In this document: in pieces, positions 11,400 through 21,265 of the stretch | Numbering within the stretch: the first letter of the stretch is position 1 | How the letters are laid out: each line of letters opens with the position of its first letter | NCBI GenBank assembly: GCA_037176725.1 | Contig: JAZBRS010000029.1 | Location: 47,254,001-47,318,000 of the forward strand | DNA from: Posidonia oceanica | Lineage: Eukaryota; Streptophyta; Magnoliopsida; Alismatales; Posidoniaceae | Reading direction: 5' to 3' | DNA: 64,000 bases | Notes under the pieces: model-generated | Told to the model about the DNA's origin: nothing | The model's input: the letters and a program-made list of their open reading frames with translations, nothing else | Database searches by the model: none | Translations under genes and position numbers: made by a program

Positions 11400-13582
11400 G
11401 CGTTGGACGCTAGAATAGGCAACGTCCAACGTTGGACGCGCCCTATTCCAGTGTCCAACGTTGGACGCCCTCTAGTCTGGCGTCCAACGGCTCAGTTGTA
11501 GCAGCGGCTGCTCCGCCCCCTTCGGCTCACCGCCCGTCCACTCCACCACCTCCCCGCACTTACTACCTGTCCCTTCCTCCACTCCACGCCATCCACTACC
11601 TTCCAAGCTTGAGTAACTACCCATCTCTCCTCCATTTCAGTGGATTTCCCGCTATCCTTGCCCTCACTGCCGTTTGCCGCCCCTATCAGCCACCATCGGC
11701 CTCCTCGCCGCCGACTGACACGCCCATGCCCCTCCTGCCAATCCTCGTGGCCTTCCCACACCCAGAGCACCTGCCATTCGCCTGCAATTCCCCTCTGAGC
11801 TGCTGCAATTTTGGCAGCAAACCCAAGCACCCATTTGATCAAAACCAGCCAACCACCCTCTTTTGACGGAGAGCACAGAGCAGCCCGACCTTCCTCTTGG
11901 CAATTCGACCACCTCCAGAGAGAAACCAAAGATCCCTCTCCATCCCAGACCCTTTGCCAATCTCTCCTGTGCCTCCAGCAGCCCGCACGAGCTCGCTGGA
12001 GTCGGCTGGTCATCCACTTCCACAGCGCCGGTGAGGGAGGCTGACACGCCGTTCTAGGCCATGACAAGGTAAGATTTCTATCCCCATAGGTCATGCATGC
12101 TAGTGTGTGTGTTCCCATGCAACCTTGCAATTTTCTGAATCCTTTTGGCCATGATTCATGGCCAGAATGGAGCTCAGTGTGTTGGCCGCACCAGCTGGTG
12201 CGTCCAACGTTGGACGCGGCATAGGCCAGCGTCCAACAGCCCCTCTTGCTCTGCTCTGCTTTGCTCTTGTTCAGTTGCTTTCTGTGCTTTGCTCTTGCTT
12301 TTATTTCTGTAACCCTATGCTTTATGCTTCCTTTAATGTTTCCTGATGTTGTGCCATGTTTTCTTACTTATTCCATGCTTGTTTGAGTTCTATTGCATGC
12401 TCTGATATCAATCTGCCTTCTGCCTTCGTTGGACGCTAGGGTGAGCCGCGTCCTACGTTGGATGCTGGTTCACCTAGCGTCCAATGCCTCCGCTTGCTCT
12501 GCTTTGCTGTCATGCATATTTGTGGTATTATCTTGTGATCCATGCATGTTTAGAGATGCCTGGCCCCTATGGCAACCATGCTTAGGTTTGCTAGAATTTC
12601 TTCAAGCCATCTATTTCCTTTTGCAAGTTCAAAGCCTATTCTTTCATGCATGCTTCCTTTTATCTTGTCTTCTTGGATCAAATGCTTGCCATACTTACTG
12701 TGAATGTTTTATTTCTTGTTATGGCATGTTTCAATAGCTGCATGCATGTAGGTGGGGTCTGAGCTGAGCTCCCCCTTTAGAACAGGTGAGTCTGCTGGTC
12801 TGGGTCGTTGGACGCCAGAGCCTTCAGCGTCCAACGTTGGACGCTGCTGGCTCCAGCGTCCAACGACCTGGCTTCTCATGCATTTGTTTAAAGCTTGCAT
12901 ACCTCTCTGATCTTGCCTATTTGCTTGCTTCCGGTGTTCTTATGCATGCCTAGCTTCTTCAGCAACTGTTATTTATTATCTTCGAATTATTTGCTTGTTT
13001 ATGCATGCTTTTTGTGTGTTGTGCCTCACAGAGCATTGTACGCTGCTGGTGCTGGCGTCCAACGTTGGACGCTGGCCTAGCTCACGTCCAACACCCTGGT
13101 TGTGCCTCTGGCCTGGCACTCAGCATAGGTAAGGCCTCTTTGATTTTATTCTGTGATCCTTTGCCTGTATGCTACCCATGCTTGCTTGTCTGCCTCTTTG
13201 TTCACCTCCAGAACCCCAAATGCATGCACCCATTTTTATTTTGCTTTTGTATGCTTCTTTTCTCCCCTCTACCTTCTGTCCTTGTTGGATGCTAGCCTCT
13301 CTGGCGTCCAACGTTGGACGCCCAACGTGCAAGCGTCCAACAACCTGCATGTTTGGATCCTTATTTTGGCATGCTCCTTGTTCTGATTCTTCCTCTAATC
13401 TTCTATTAGGTTAGATTAGCATGTCTAGCACCCATTTAGTTGCATATTTGCATCTGTATTGCATCCATATAGTTAGAGCGCATGGATTTTCAAAATGTGC
13501 ATGCTGTCTGTCTGCAGTGGGTGTTGGACGCGAGCTCTCCCAGCGTCCAACGTTGGAAGCTGGTATTGCCAGTGTCCAATGC
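11400..13582. repeat. Seven dispersed palindrome clusters (GCGTCCAACGTTGGACGC) in the N LTR
   Basis: Clusters at 11400-11490, 12200-12238, 12427-12487, 12806-12866, 13035-13092, 13282-13341 and 13522-13580. The typical cluster is GTTGGACGC, about 12 nt, GCGTCCAACGTTGGACGC, about 12 nt, GCGTCCAAC, giving two back-to-back hairpins of 9-10 bp around a central palindrome. The last five are spaced about 230-380 bp apart. The flanking and loop sequences differ. Confidence 0.93.
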
Positions 13583-14127
13583 TTGCAGATGGCTGACAGC
13601 CGCTTTGAAATGCAGATTTTATTTCGTTCGCCGTTTCTCGCGTTTTATCGCTTCTTTGGCTTGCAGCAATCCCAATGCATGTTACCCACCCCTTTGTTTT
13701 GATTTCACACCCTACTTTGCCTCGTTTTCCGTGCTTTGCCCTATTTTCCGCATTTTGCATCGCCTCTCGCTCTTTTGCATTGTTTTCCGCACCCTTTTGC
13801 ATCGTTTTCCGCTTTTGGCATCGTTCTCCGCGCCTTGCTTTATTTTTCTGAATTTTCACATCGTTTTCCGCACCTGTTTTACTTTATTGCTTGCATGTCG
13901 CTCGCATTGCTTGGTTTTCCCGCCGTTTTGTTTTATCGCTTGCATCCGCATATAGGGCCGTGATGCTTACTGCTTAGGAGTTCTCACGAACTAGGGTCCA
14001 CCCAGTTCGGAACACTAGCAGAGTGGCTGAGCACTTAGATAGCACATTTATTTCCCTTGCATAATAGGTAAGCATTTAAGGCATTAGGCATTAGGCTAGC
14101 AATTCCCTGCATAAGCGCGAGATTGCC

Positions 14128-14205
14128 TAAGAAAGACCGACTCTCGGACGTATCGGGGTGCCTAACACCTTCCCCGTGCGTAACAGGAGTCCTTGCCCTT
14201 TTTCT
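14128..14205 (+). promoter_or_regulatory. Conserved LTR block in N (GGTGCCTAACACCTTCCCC)
   Basis: Same conserved block as in the S, A, D and C LTRs, in the sense orientation of N. Confidence 0.8.
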
Positions 14206-14374
14206 TGGCTCGCATCGACCTTTCCCTTATCCTAGGCTTGAGTCATAGCATAGCATAATAGCATAGCATAGCTTAGCTTATCCTTGCATCTCTTTGCCCC
14301 TCCTTACATCCGGTTCAGCATGTCTTTTCATGCTTTACCCCCTGGTTTTCCTTGTCTTCCAATTCATTAGACCC

Positions 14375-14386
14375 GATGGCGACTCC
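14375..14386 (+). other. PBS-like core inside the N LTR
   Basis: GATGGCGACTCC lies about 150 bp before the LTR end and repeats the core of the real PBS at 14538. Confidence 0.7.
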
Positions 14387-14537
14387 AAATTGTCTTATCA
14401 TTTCTTTCCTTTTCTTTTGCTAGCATTTTCGAGTGGAGTTCTTCTCTCGGATCCAGCCGCATATAGTGAGCCTATTTTGATCGATGCACACAAGCTTTGG
14501 TAATGTGCATGGACGAACAGAATTCAGGATTACTACA

Positions 14538-14556
14538 GTGGCGACTCCGCTGGGGA
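14538..14556 (+). other. Primer-binding site of element N
   Basis: GTGGCGACTCCGCTGGGGA directly follows the LTR terminus ACTACA. TGG pairs with the CCA end of a tRNA. Tat/Ogre elements are generally reported to use tRNA-Arg; I have not verified the tRNA here. Confidence 0.9.
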
Positions 14557-15651
14557 GTAGTACTCCGGCTTTCGCCTTGGCCTTCTCACCTCTTGCTTGG
14601 GTGTTTTGCTTGCCTTTTGCTTTCGCCTGCTTTACTTGCTTACCTGCATGCTTGTTTATTTACCTACCTTATGCCATGATTGCCTGTGCTGCTTCATTCT
14701 GCCTACATCACATGTCTAAATACTTGCTTGGCACCATACATGCTTTTTGGATGATGAATGCTTTGCTTTGCACATTTGCTATGCCACTGCACCTACACAT
14801 GCTATGCATACCTGTTTTTTACATGATAAGTGTTTTCTTTTCATTATCATGACCACATACACTTGCACATGCCATGCCCATGCTTTTTGCCTTGCTGTGT
14901 GAATTGCCTGCATGCCATGACTTCTTGTTTCTCTCCCCTTCGCATATGCCATGCCTAGGATAGTAGAAACTTGCTTGCTTCTCCCTCTGCTTAATCTAAA
15001 AGTCACAATAAAGCAAAGCAATAACATCTAGGCACAACTAGAGCCAAAACTTGCAATTTTCCCCTTCGGTTAATAAAACGCAAGTAAAACGCTCTAAAGC
15101 ATTTGCATCAGCATTTAGAAAGCATGCATTCTTCTCATCTGAGTCAACCCACAGTCTGAGAAGGATAGTCCCGGTCTCTTGCTCCCAACGCTTTGGCATG
15201 GTGTGAGTAGATCGATCTGTCCCCCCTTGTCCAGGGGTCGCGTCGGTGCTATTGGAGGGTACCACCCATGCCTCTAGCAGGGTCGAGGCCACTAATGCAC
15301 CACCCGTTATACCTGAGCTTTGGCAGGGTCGAGACGGGAGCCTTTTTCTGACCTAGAGTCTGCATAATCCCATTACCCCTGAGTGCATCCTGGTAGGTCA
15401 CCTACTCGGGACATGCATGGTAAGAGAGCACATATTAGGGCATGCATCTGCATCATGCCACCCCTAATAACCCTTTTTTGCATCCAACCTCTATTGCATT
15501 TATTTGTTTTGCAGGTAGGTGCGGATCCCCTCAGCTTGGTTTCTGAGCGTCCCTCTCTCTGAGCTGTCTGTCGCCGTCGACGGTAGCTCTCTTTAGGTCT
15601 TGTGTCCCTGCCTTCAGCCACAGACCTGTTTGCTTTCGCTCGCCATCCGCT
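14557..15651 (+). other. Element N leader (5' UTR)
   Basis: No gene. The part 15120-15430 (for example GAGCTTTGGCAGGGTCGAGACGG split around 15315) resembles the leaders of A (about 24120-24370, reverse), C (62700-63000, reverse) and D (27891-28020). A leader conserved among gag-only and pol-bearing elements is expected if it holds the RNA packaging signal. Confidence 0.7.
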
Positions 15652-17840
15652 ATGGCCCAGCTTACCGGCAAGCTTCCTTCCTCATTGGTGTCAGGAGAAG
15701 TACCGATTTCGGTCTCTCCTTCCCTTGCCTTGGCATCCCCCGTCTCCTCTCCACTTCTGGTACAGGAGACCTCGCAGCCCCTTTATCTTAATCAAGGGCC
15801 GACCCCAGCTGACCTGGAGCTTGTCACCGAGTCTACCGCGGTGACCGCCACTCAGGCTCTAGGAGTGTCGCCTTCTATTCCATCCCAAGGCCTTCCCGTC
15901 CTGGGGATCCAGCTTTCTGCAGCTGCCCTTTGCATAGGATCCACTCCTATTGCTTCCTTGGTTTCCGCACCTCCCTTGGCAGACACCTCCTAGTGCCCCA
16001 GCCCGTCGGTTGATGCTTTCTCTACCTTGCAAGCACGGCATTATGGGCTAAGGCCGATAGGCTGCGAAGCATGGCTCCCGCACTCGACCCGACTGTGGCC
16101 TGCTTATCCCATTCAACCCCTGACGTTCCAGTGCCGCCATCTATAGCCCTGCAGGCTTGCTACACTACACCTCTGCCTTTTCTATCGCCCCGGCTCCTCA
16201 CAGCTCCGGTGATGGGGGTGCATCTTCAGCCTCCTGCACCTGCACAACACCTTGCACAGCATGCAACTCCTTCCTCTGGTAGCTAGTCCTCTGGATTGGC
16301 AGGAGCACAGCACCCCTTAAGCCTGTTGCCCGGCACCGTGCCAGTGCAACAGCTGCTGCTCCCTTGCACTACACCTCACACTACGCAGCATGTTACCTAT
16401 CCATCTTCTTTGCATCAGGTTTAGACCCCTGCATTCATAGCACCACACTTTGCACCCTCGCACGGGTATGCTAGCCCTCACGCTACGACACCAGGTGGCG
16501 TGACGATGGATCCGGAGGAGCGCTCTCACGTGACCCGCACAGCATACCTGGTCCCTGCCTCTACTGCTTGACCCTCGCCAGCAGTAGCCTTAGACGCCTT
16601 CCTTGCCAGGTTGGGTGATCTTGAGAGAGCACTTCGTCAAGTGCACAGCCAGGACCGCCAGCCTTACCAATTTCGCGACCTTTGTCTCTTTCCTGAGGCC
16701 GCACTCCCTTCGAAGTTCCGCATCCTGGACTTCGATAAATATGATGGTAGAGGCTGCCCCATCTCGCATCTGAAGGCATATTGCGGGGATCTTTCTCAAC
16801 TTCAGGCTGATGAAAGGCTCCTTATCAGCCTGTTCCAGAAGAGCTTAACCGACCCCGCGCTCAGGTGGTTCACGTCCCTTGACACGGCTGCGGTTCACAC
16901 TTGGACTGGTCTTTCTTGGGCCTTTCTTAAGCAATATGCTTTCAACCTCGACTTGATCCCCAAGAGGGAGGATCTCGTCGCCATCCGGCAGAGGCCCCAA
17001 GAGCCATTCAGGGAGTATGTTGGTCGCTGGCGTTCCACTACCGCCCAAGTCAAGGATAGGCCCTCCGAGGAGGATTCTATCGAGATGATCGTCAAAGGGG
17101 CGCTGCCAGCGATAGGGACTCTGCTTTTCATCCAGCACATCACTAGTTTTGCATCGCTGATTAGGGCTGGCGCTCGCGTGGAAAGCTCACTGCAAAGTGG
17201 GCATTTCCCCGCACTTTCTGTACTGGCTAGGCAGGTCGACAGCACCAGCAATCGCCGCAACAGCAGTAGTAGCAACAACTCCGCTTCTGATTGCTCCGAG
17301 CAGCATGCCAACGCTCGCGCTAATCCTCTTGAGGTGCCTGCCTTTGTAGAAAGTCTGCTAGATCCTTTTCCGCTAGTGCCCGCACCTATTTATGCACCCA
17401 CTGCACACATTGTCACCGTTGAGCCGGTGCATCATGTCGCACCAGCTCGACAGGGACGACAGCCTAGGCAGAGACGGGTTCACTGCACTAAAAGCGACTT
17501 CACCCCACTTGGTGAGCTGCTAGGCGCCGTGTTTCCCCAAGTTGTGTCGCTTCTGAGGCTTCTGGAAACTCGCCCTCCACCCAATCCTCTTCCGAGGTGG
17601 TACGATGCGAGCAAGCATTGCGATTACCATCGAGCCCTGGGGCATTCGACGGATAATTACCTCACTCTTCGGGATGTTGTTCAGGACCTGATTGACAATG
17701 GGACCCTCGTCGTCAGTCCGTAGGAGGCTGCCCACACACCTGCACCTACACTCGCACACCCTAGCATAGCTGGCCCTTCCTCTTCTGAGCCTGGGGGCTC
17801 CGAGGATGTCAGAACCTCGGGGGCTTACCCCAATCTTCTT
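15652..17840 (+). pseudogene. gag: Element N gag (core open, N-terminal part broken)
   Basis: The start MAQLTGKLP at 15652 matches the MAQ start of gag in A, C and D. The first frame stops at 15993. The rest is in another frame, with stops near 16286 and 16569, and then an uninterrupted 370-codon core (16611-17723). The core has LERALRQVHSQDRQPYQFRDL, YDGRGCPISHLKAYCGDLSQ, the capsid-like block RWFTSLDTAAVHTWTGLSWA and FREYVGRWR. A zinc-knuckle remnant reads HCDYHRALGHSTDNY, where the last Cys of the CX2HX4HX4C pattern is replaced by Tyr. After the TAG at 17721 the gag C-terminus is still recognisable to about 17840; no protease follows. Gag is the structural protein that assembles the cytoplasmic particle and binds RNA. 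Confidence 0.88.
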
Positions 17841-18269
17841 TGAATTCAGCTCTGCCCCGGTGGGTCCTTCCGATCCCATCGGTGCAATCCCCCCTTCCTA
17901 TCCCTCCCTGTTTGTCCGAGGGACGCTCGGAAGCGCAACGGTAGAATCAACAGCAAGCCCAATCACAACACCGTTCAGGTAAGCTTCTTCTCCAATATCA
18001 GCAGCCCCAGTGCTCCCCACACTGCCAACAGCAGATCTCGCCGACAGCATCAGCAGCGTAGGGGCAGACCCGGCACCTCCCTCCCGAGGTTGCTGACAGG
18101 TAAGTCTTTCTTACCACCCTCTTGTTTCCTGCACTGTCTTTCTTTTTGTTTTGTTTTGTTTTTTTTTTTTTTTTTTTGTGTTTTCTTGCCATGTCAGAAA
18201 ATCATAAAAAGCATAAAAACAGCAAAAACCCTAAAAACCTGCATTTCTTTTTCTGCATGCATTCAGCAT
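17841..18269 (+). other. Element N region after gag, no pol
   Basis: No coding region is recognised. The sequence passes from the end of gag to a T-rich stretch (about 18130-18190) and then to the hairpin repeats of the 3' UTR, so the whole pol (about 6 kb in C) is absent. Confidence 0.7.
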
Positions 18270-18470
18270 ACAGGCTGATACCCCTAACTATCCGGCGATA
18301 GGTCCGTTAACCTATCATCACCGGGCTGATACCCCTAACTATCCGGCGATGGGTCCATCAACCTATCATCACTGGGCTGGCAACCCTAACTGCTTGGTGG
18401 TAAGTCCGTTAACTTACCATATGGGCTGATATCCCTAACTATTCGGCGATAAGTCGGTCAACTTATCACC
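18270..18470 (+). repeat. 3' UTR hairpin repeats of element N
   Basis: Three to four diverged ~60-bp repeats (GGCTGATACCCCTAACTATC type). Each carries a small stem: GATAGG/CCTATC (18297-18302, 18311-18316), GGTAAG/CTTACC (18399-18404, 18413-18418), GATAAG/CTTATC (18448-18453, 18462-18467). Loops are 8 nt. The stems differ in sequence but stay complementary. Confidence 0.85.
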
Positions 18471-19639
18471 TGCACATATCAATCACTTTGCATGCACATC
18501 CATTCATCCTGCACATATCTGCCATCATGCATTGTTATTTATTGCATGTACATATCATTTCTTGCATTCTGTAAAACATAAAGCCAAAAACATCAAGAAA
18601 ATAAAAAATAGCAAAAATATTTTCTTTGCCTTTCTATTGGTTTTCCCTTTTATGTTTTCCTAAACAAAAATCATAAAAATACAAAACCAATGCAAAACCC
18701 AAAAACATGTTTGTCCTTCCCCTGCTAAAATATACAAAACCCACAAACATTTGCATAATCAGAAACCGGCTTTGGACAAACAAGCAGCGCCTAGAGGATG
18801 TCAAGCAGTGACAATCTCAGGTAGGTCTCACCCGAGCGATGCCATCTCTTGTATGTGGCTACAAAGTGAGACCAGAGTAGAACAGAGCGACTCGCTGAGC
18901 TTAAAAACTCCCAAAGCGATGTCCACCTTAACCAGAGAGTCCACCGATCATGGATGGGACCAAGGCAGAGAAGAGCATAGCCAGAGGCTGTACACACATT
19001 GCAGAGGCTGAGGGTGTACGCTGATCAATCGAACTTTCAACGATGTGCTGCTGGTGGGTATACTGCCAAGGTTACTGCTGTAGCTGGAGGGGAGGCAAAA
19101 GTGCTCCTTCGGAGGGCCGATGGCGGGGCGGCTGTGCTAGGGGACAAAGCGCTGGTGCCCATGGGTGACGGTGGTTGTCTCCTTGTAGCAGCAGCGGGGA
19201 CCCTCCACAAGGCGGGACCTGCTGAAGCTGACAGCTATGTGCCTAATAGAGCCGCCTGGCTTGCTTATGGCACTGTCAATGAAGCGGGCTGAGTCACGCT
19301 ACCGTCTGATCCGACTGACTGCACCAATGGAAAAGGTGACTTCCATGCTAGTGTGGCTGCAGCCACAAGCGGACTGCTGGATAGTGCCTGAGGACGTGCT
19401 CCTGACTCCGGAGCTGCTGTTGTGGCTGTCTATGACGCTGGGGAAACTGTAAAAAGAGGAGATGAAGTGGACCGAGTCACGCTACCGTCTGATCCGACTG
19501 ACTGCACCAATGGAAAAGGTGACTTCCATGCTAGTGTGGCTGCGGCCACAAGCGGACTGCTAGATAGTGCCTGAGGATGTGCTCCTGACTCTGGAGCTAC
19601 TGTTGTGGCTGTCTATGATGCTGGGGAAACTGTAAAAAG
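18471..19639. other. Unassigned junction between N and A
   Basis: 18480-18750 is AT-rich with ATG-CAT-type repeats and is probably N. Somewhere in 18.75-19.3 kb the sequence changes to a GC-richer part that likely belongs to the A pol linker, because the expected distance to the resumed A pol (19640) fits. A GCTAC at 18855 lies at a plausible place for the N target duplication but is not next to an LTR end. I see no gene. Confidence 0.5.
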
Positions 19640-19648
19640 AGGAGAGAT
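19291..19648. repeat. 183-bp tandem duplication in the A pol linker
   Basis: GAGTCACGCTACCGTCTGAT starts at 19291 and again at 19474. The two copies run to about 19463 and 19646 with few differences, for example CCGGAG versus CTGGAG. Confidence 0.9.
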
Positions 19649-21265
19649 TGTCAATCCTGCCGCAGGGCCTGCCAATTCTGCTGCTGCATCAGTGAGTACC
19701 AGACAAACCGACCGAGATGCTGCTGCGTTGAGCTGAGTCTCACTACTGGTTGGGGCTGCTTCAACTATGCCAGACTGCTCCTCATCCGAGTAGTAGTCCT
19801 CGTTGCAGACCCACTCCTCCGTCGGCAGCAGAGAACTCAGGCATGACACTTGCTGCGCTGTGGCTTGACTGCTGCTCGAATCAAGGGTACCTGCACTGGT
19901 AAAGTTAGTGAGGTCCCAAGGGATGGCCATCCTTCGATTCTTTGGCTGCGTGCATCTATCTTCACTGGACTGTAGGTAGTATCCGAGACCTTCGGAGTCT
20001 CTTTGCTCCGCTGCTCTGATCGGCTCAGCGATTCCCTGGCCGTATCGCCCAAGCGGCGTTCTCTTGACATAGCCCCACCTGTGACAGACATTTTCGACCA
20101 TCCGAAAGGGGTTGCTGTGAACGGCCAAGGAGTTGAAGCGTTCAAGATCAGGAATAAAGTTAACTGGCTTACACCGATTAACGCGATACAAGTCATCTGA
20201 AAGCTCAGGGTCAAAGGGGACAGTCTGCGAAGAGATGGGAGAAACTGCCTCGATCCGCTCCTTCTCAAAGTTTGCCATGACAACGATAACATCGTCGTTG
20301 CGGTGAAACTTGATCATGCGATGGAGGGTCGAGGGGATGACCTGATGCTTATACAGCTAAGGGCGCCCAAGCAGGAGATTGAAATTAGGCTCCAAGTCGA
20401 TAATATAGAATTCTACATCGAATACGACCAGGCCAATGGTGAGAAAAATAATCAAAATCCCTAGAGAGTCATGGTGGGTGTTGTCAAAGGCTATCATTCC
20501 CTTTATCGCTGGGGTGATATCCTCGGCTTTGAATCCGAGCCTGGTTACTGTGCGCAAGGGACAGATGTTGAGGCCTGATCTGTTATCAACCAGCGACAGG
20601 GGAATGCAGAAGTTTTTAAATTGTATCGTGACAAACAGGGGCTAGTTGTGATTAGTCCCTGCCAGAGGTAACTCATCGCTCATGAAGGAGATGACCTGGG
20701 GCTCCGCGATCACGCCTACCATGCTTTCCAGGGCTGCAAGTTCTATAACTTGGGACACATGGGCTGCTTGGAACACGCGGAGAAAAGCCTCGTGGTGTTC
20801 AGAGGATGAGTGTATGAGGTCCCAAATAGAAATGTCTGCCCTAACCTTCTTAAGCTGGGAGGTGATGTCAGCCTTGGGTTGGCTCTTTTTGGTGGTAGGA
20901 AGAGATGCTTTGGTGGTAGGCTCTGCTGCGGTAGGTACAGGGGGTTGGCTCTTTTTGGTGGTAGGAAGAGATGCTTTGGTGGTAGGCTCTGCTGCGGTAG
21001 GTACAGGGGGTTGGCCTGATGCTAGAGGTGCTGCAGGTTGGCTTGCTGCTGGAGGTACAACGGGTGCTGAATGGCTGGGCCTTACCACCAATGCTGCGGG
21101 CTTGTAGACCCTCCCTGATCGCGTGACTTCCGCACATATTTCCGTGGTGTAGTTGTAGGGCATGCGATGGGTGTCCCCGATTAGGTTGATAACCACAGGA
21201 GCATGTGCTACGAGCACAAGAGGGGCTACAAGGGTATTTGCTGGGCGATAGGAGAATGGGTGATG
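19640..21265 (-). pseudogene. pol: Element A pol, 5' part: protease region (broken)
   Basis: The minus strand encodes the N-terminal part of Pol: LVAHAPVVINLIGDTHRMPYNYTTEICAEV (as split near 21217), the ADISIWDLIHSSSEHHEAFL block, a protease segment ending FNLLLGRP (20357-20557), and the NFEKERIEAVSPISSQ to CHRWGYVKRTPLGRYGQGIAE block (19613-20317). It is in the same frame as the end of gag, with a single TAG (21266-21268) between. A stop just after LLLGRP and frame changes between the three open parts show that it is inactive. It continues at 11181 beyond element N. Confidence 0.88.
20878..21012 (-). repeat. 66-bp tandem duplication in A pol
   Basis: The unit begins GGCTCTTTTTGGTGGTAGG at about 20880 and again at about 20946. 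It encodes a 22-residue repeat (QPPVPTAAEPTTKASLPTTK) in the Pro/Thr-rich N-terminal extension of Pol. C has only one diverged version. Confidence 0.9.

Larger units (their letters stand above)
11182..14537 (+). mobile_element. 5' LTR of element N
   Basis: Starts TGTAGACACTCTATTCTGAC, ends CAGGATTACTACA and is followed directly by the PBS. Length 3,356 bp. It shares its 3' third with the D LTR but has its own middle, filled with GTTGGACGC/GCGTCCAAC palindrome clusters. ORFs inside it are not conserved and are not genes. Confidence 0.93.
11182..18750 (+). mobile_element. Element N: gag-only Tat-type retrotransposon, 3' end missing
   Basis: Plus-strand element inserted in the pol of A. Order: 5' LTR 11182-14537, PBS 14538-14556, leader, gag 15652 to about 17840, a short 3' UTR with hairpin repeats (18270-18470), and AT-rich sequence. 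No protease, RT, RNase H or integrase is present between gag and the 3' UTR repeats, and no polypurine tract or 3' LTR is found before A sequence returns near 19640. It was probably mobilised in trans by a pol-bearing relative and later lost its 3' end by deletion. The right border is uncertain (18.5-19.3 kb). Confidence 0.75.

Noticed and set aside
11492..12130. 212-codon minus-strand ORF in the N LTR
   Set aside because: Antisense, Trp/Arg-rich GC reading of the LTR; no motif.
18855..18859. GCTAC as right target duplication of N
   Set aside because: A five-base match is likely by chance and it is not beside an LTR terminus; kept only as a possibility.
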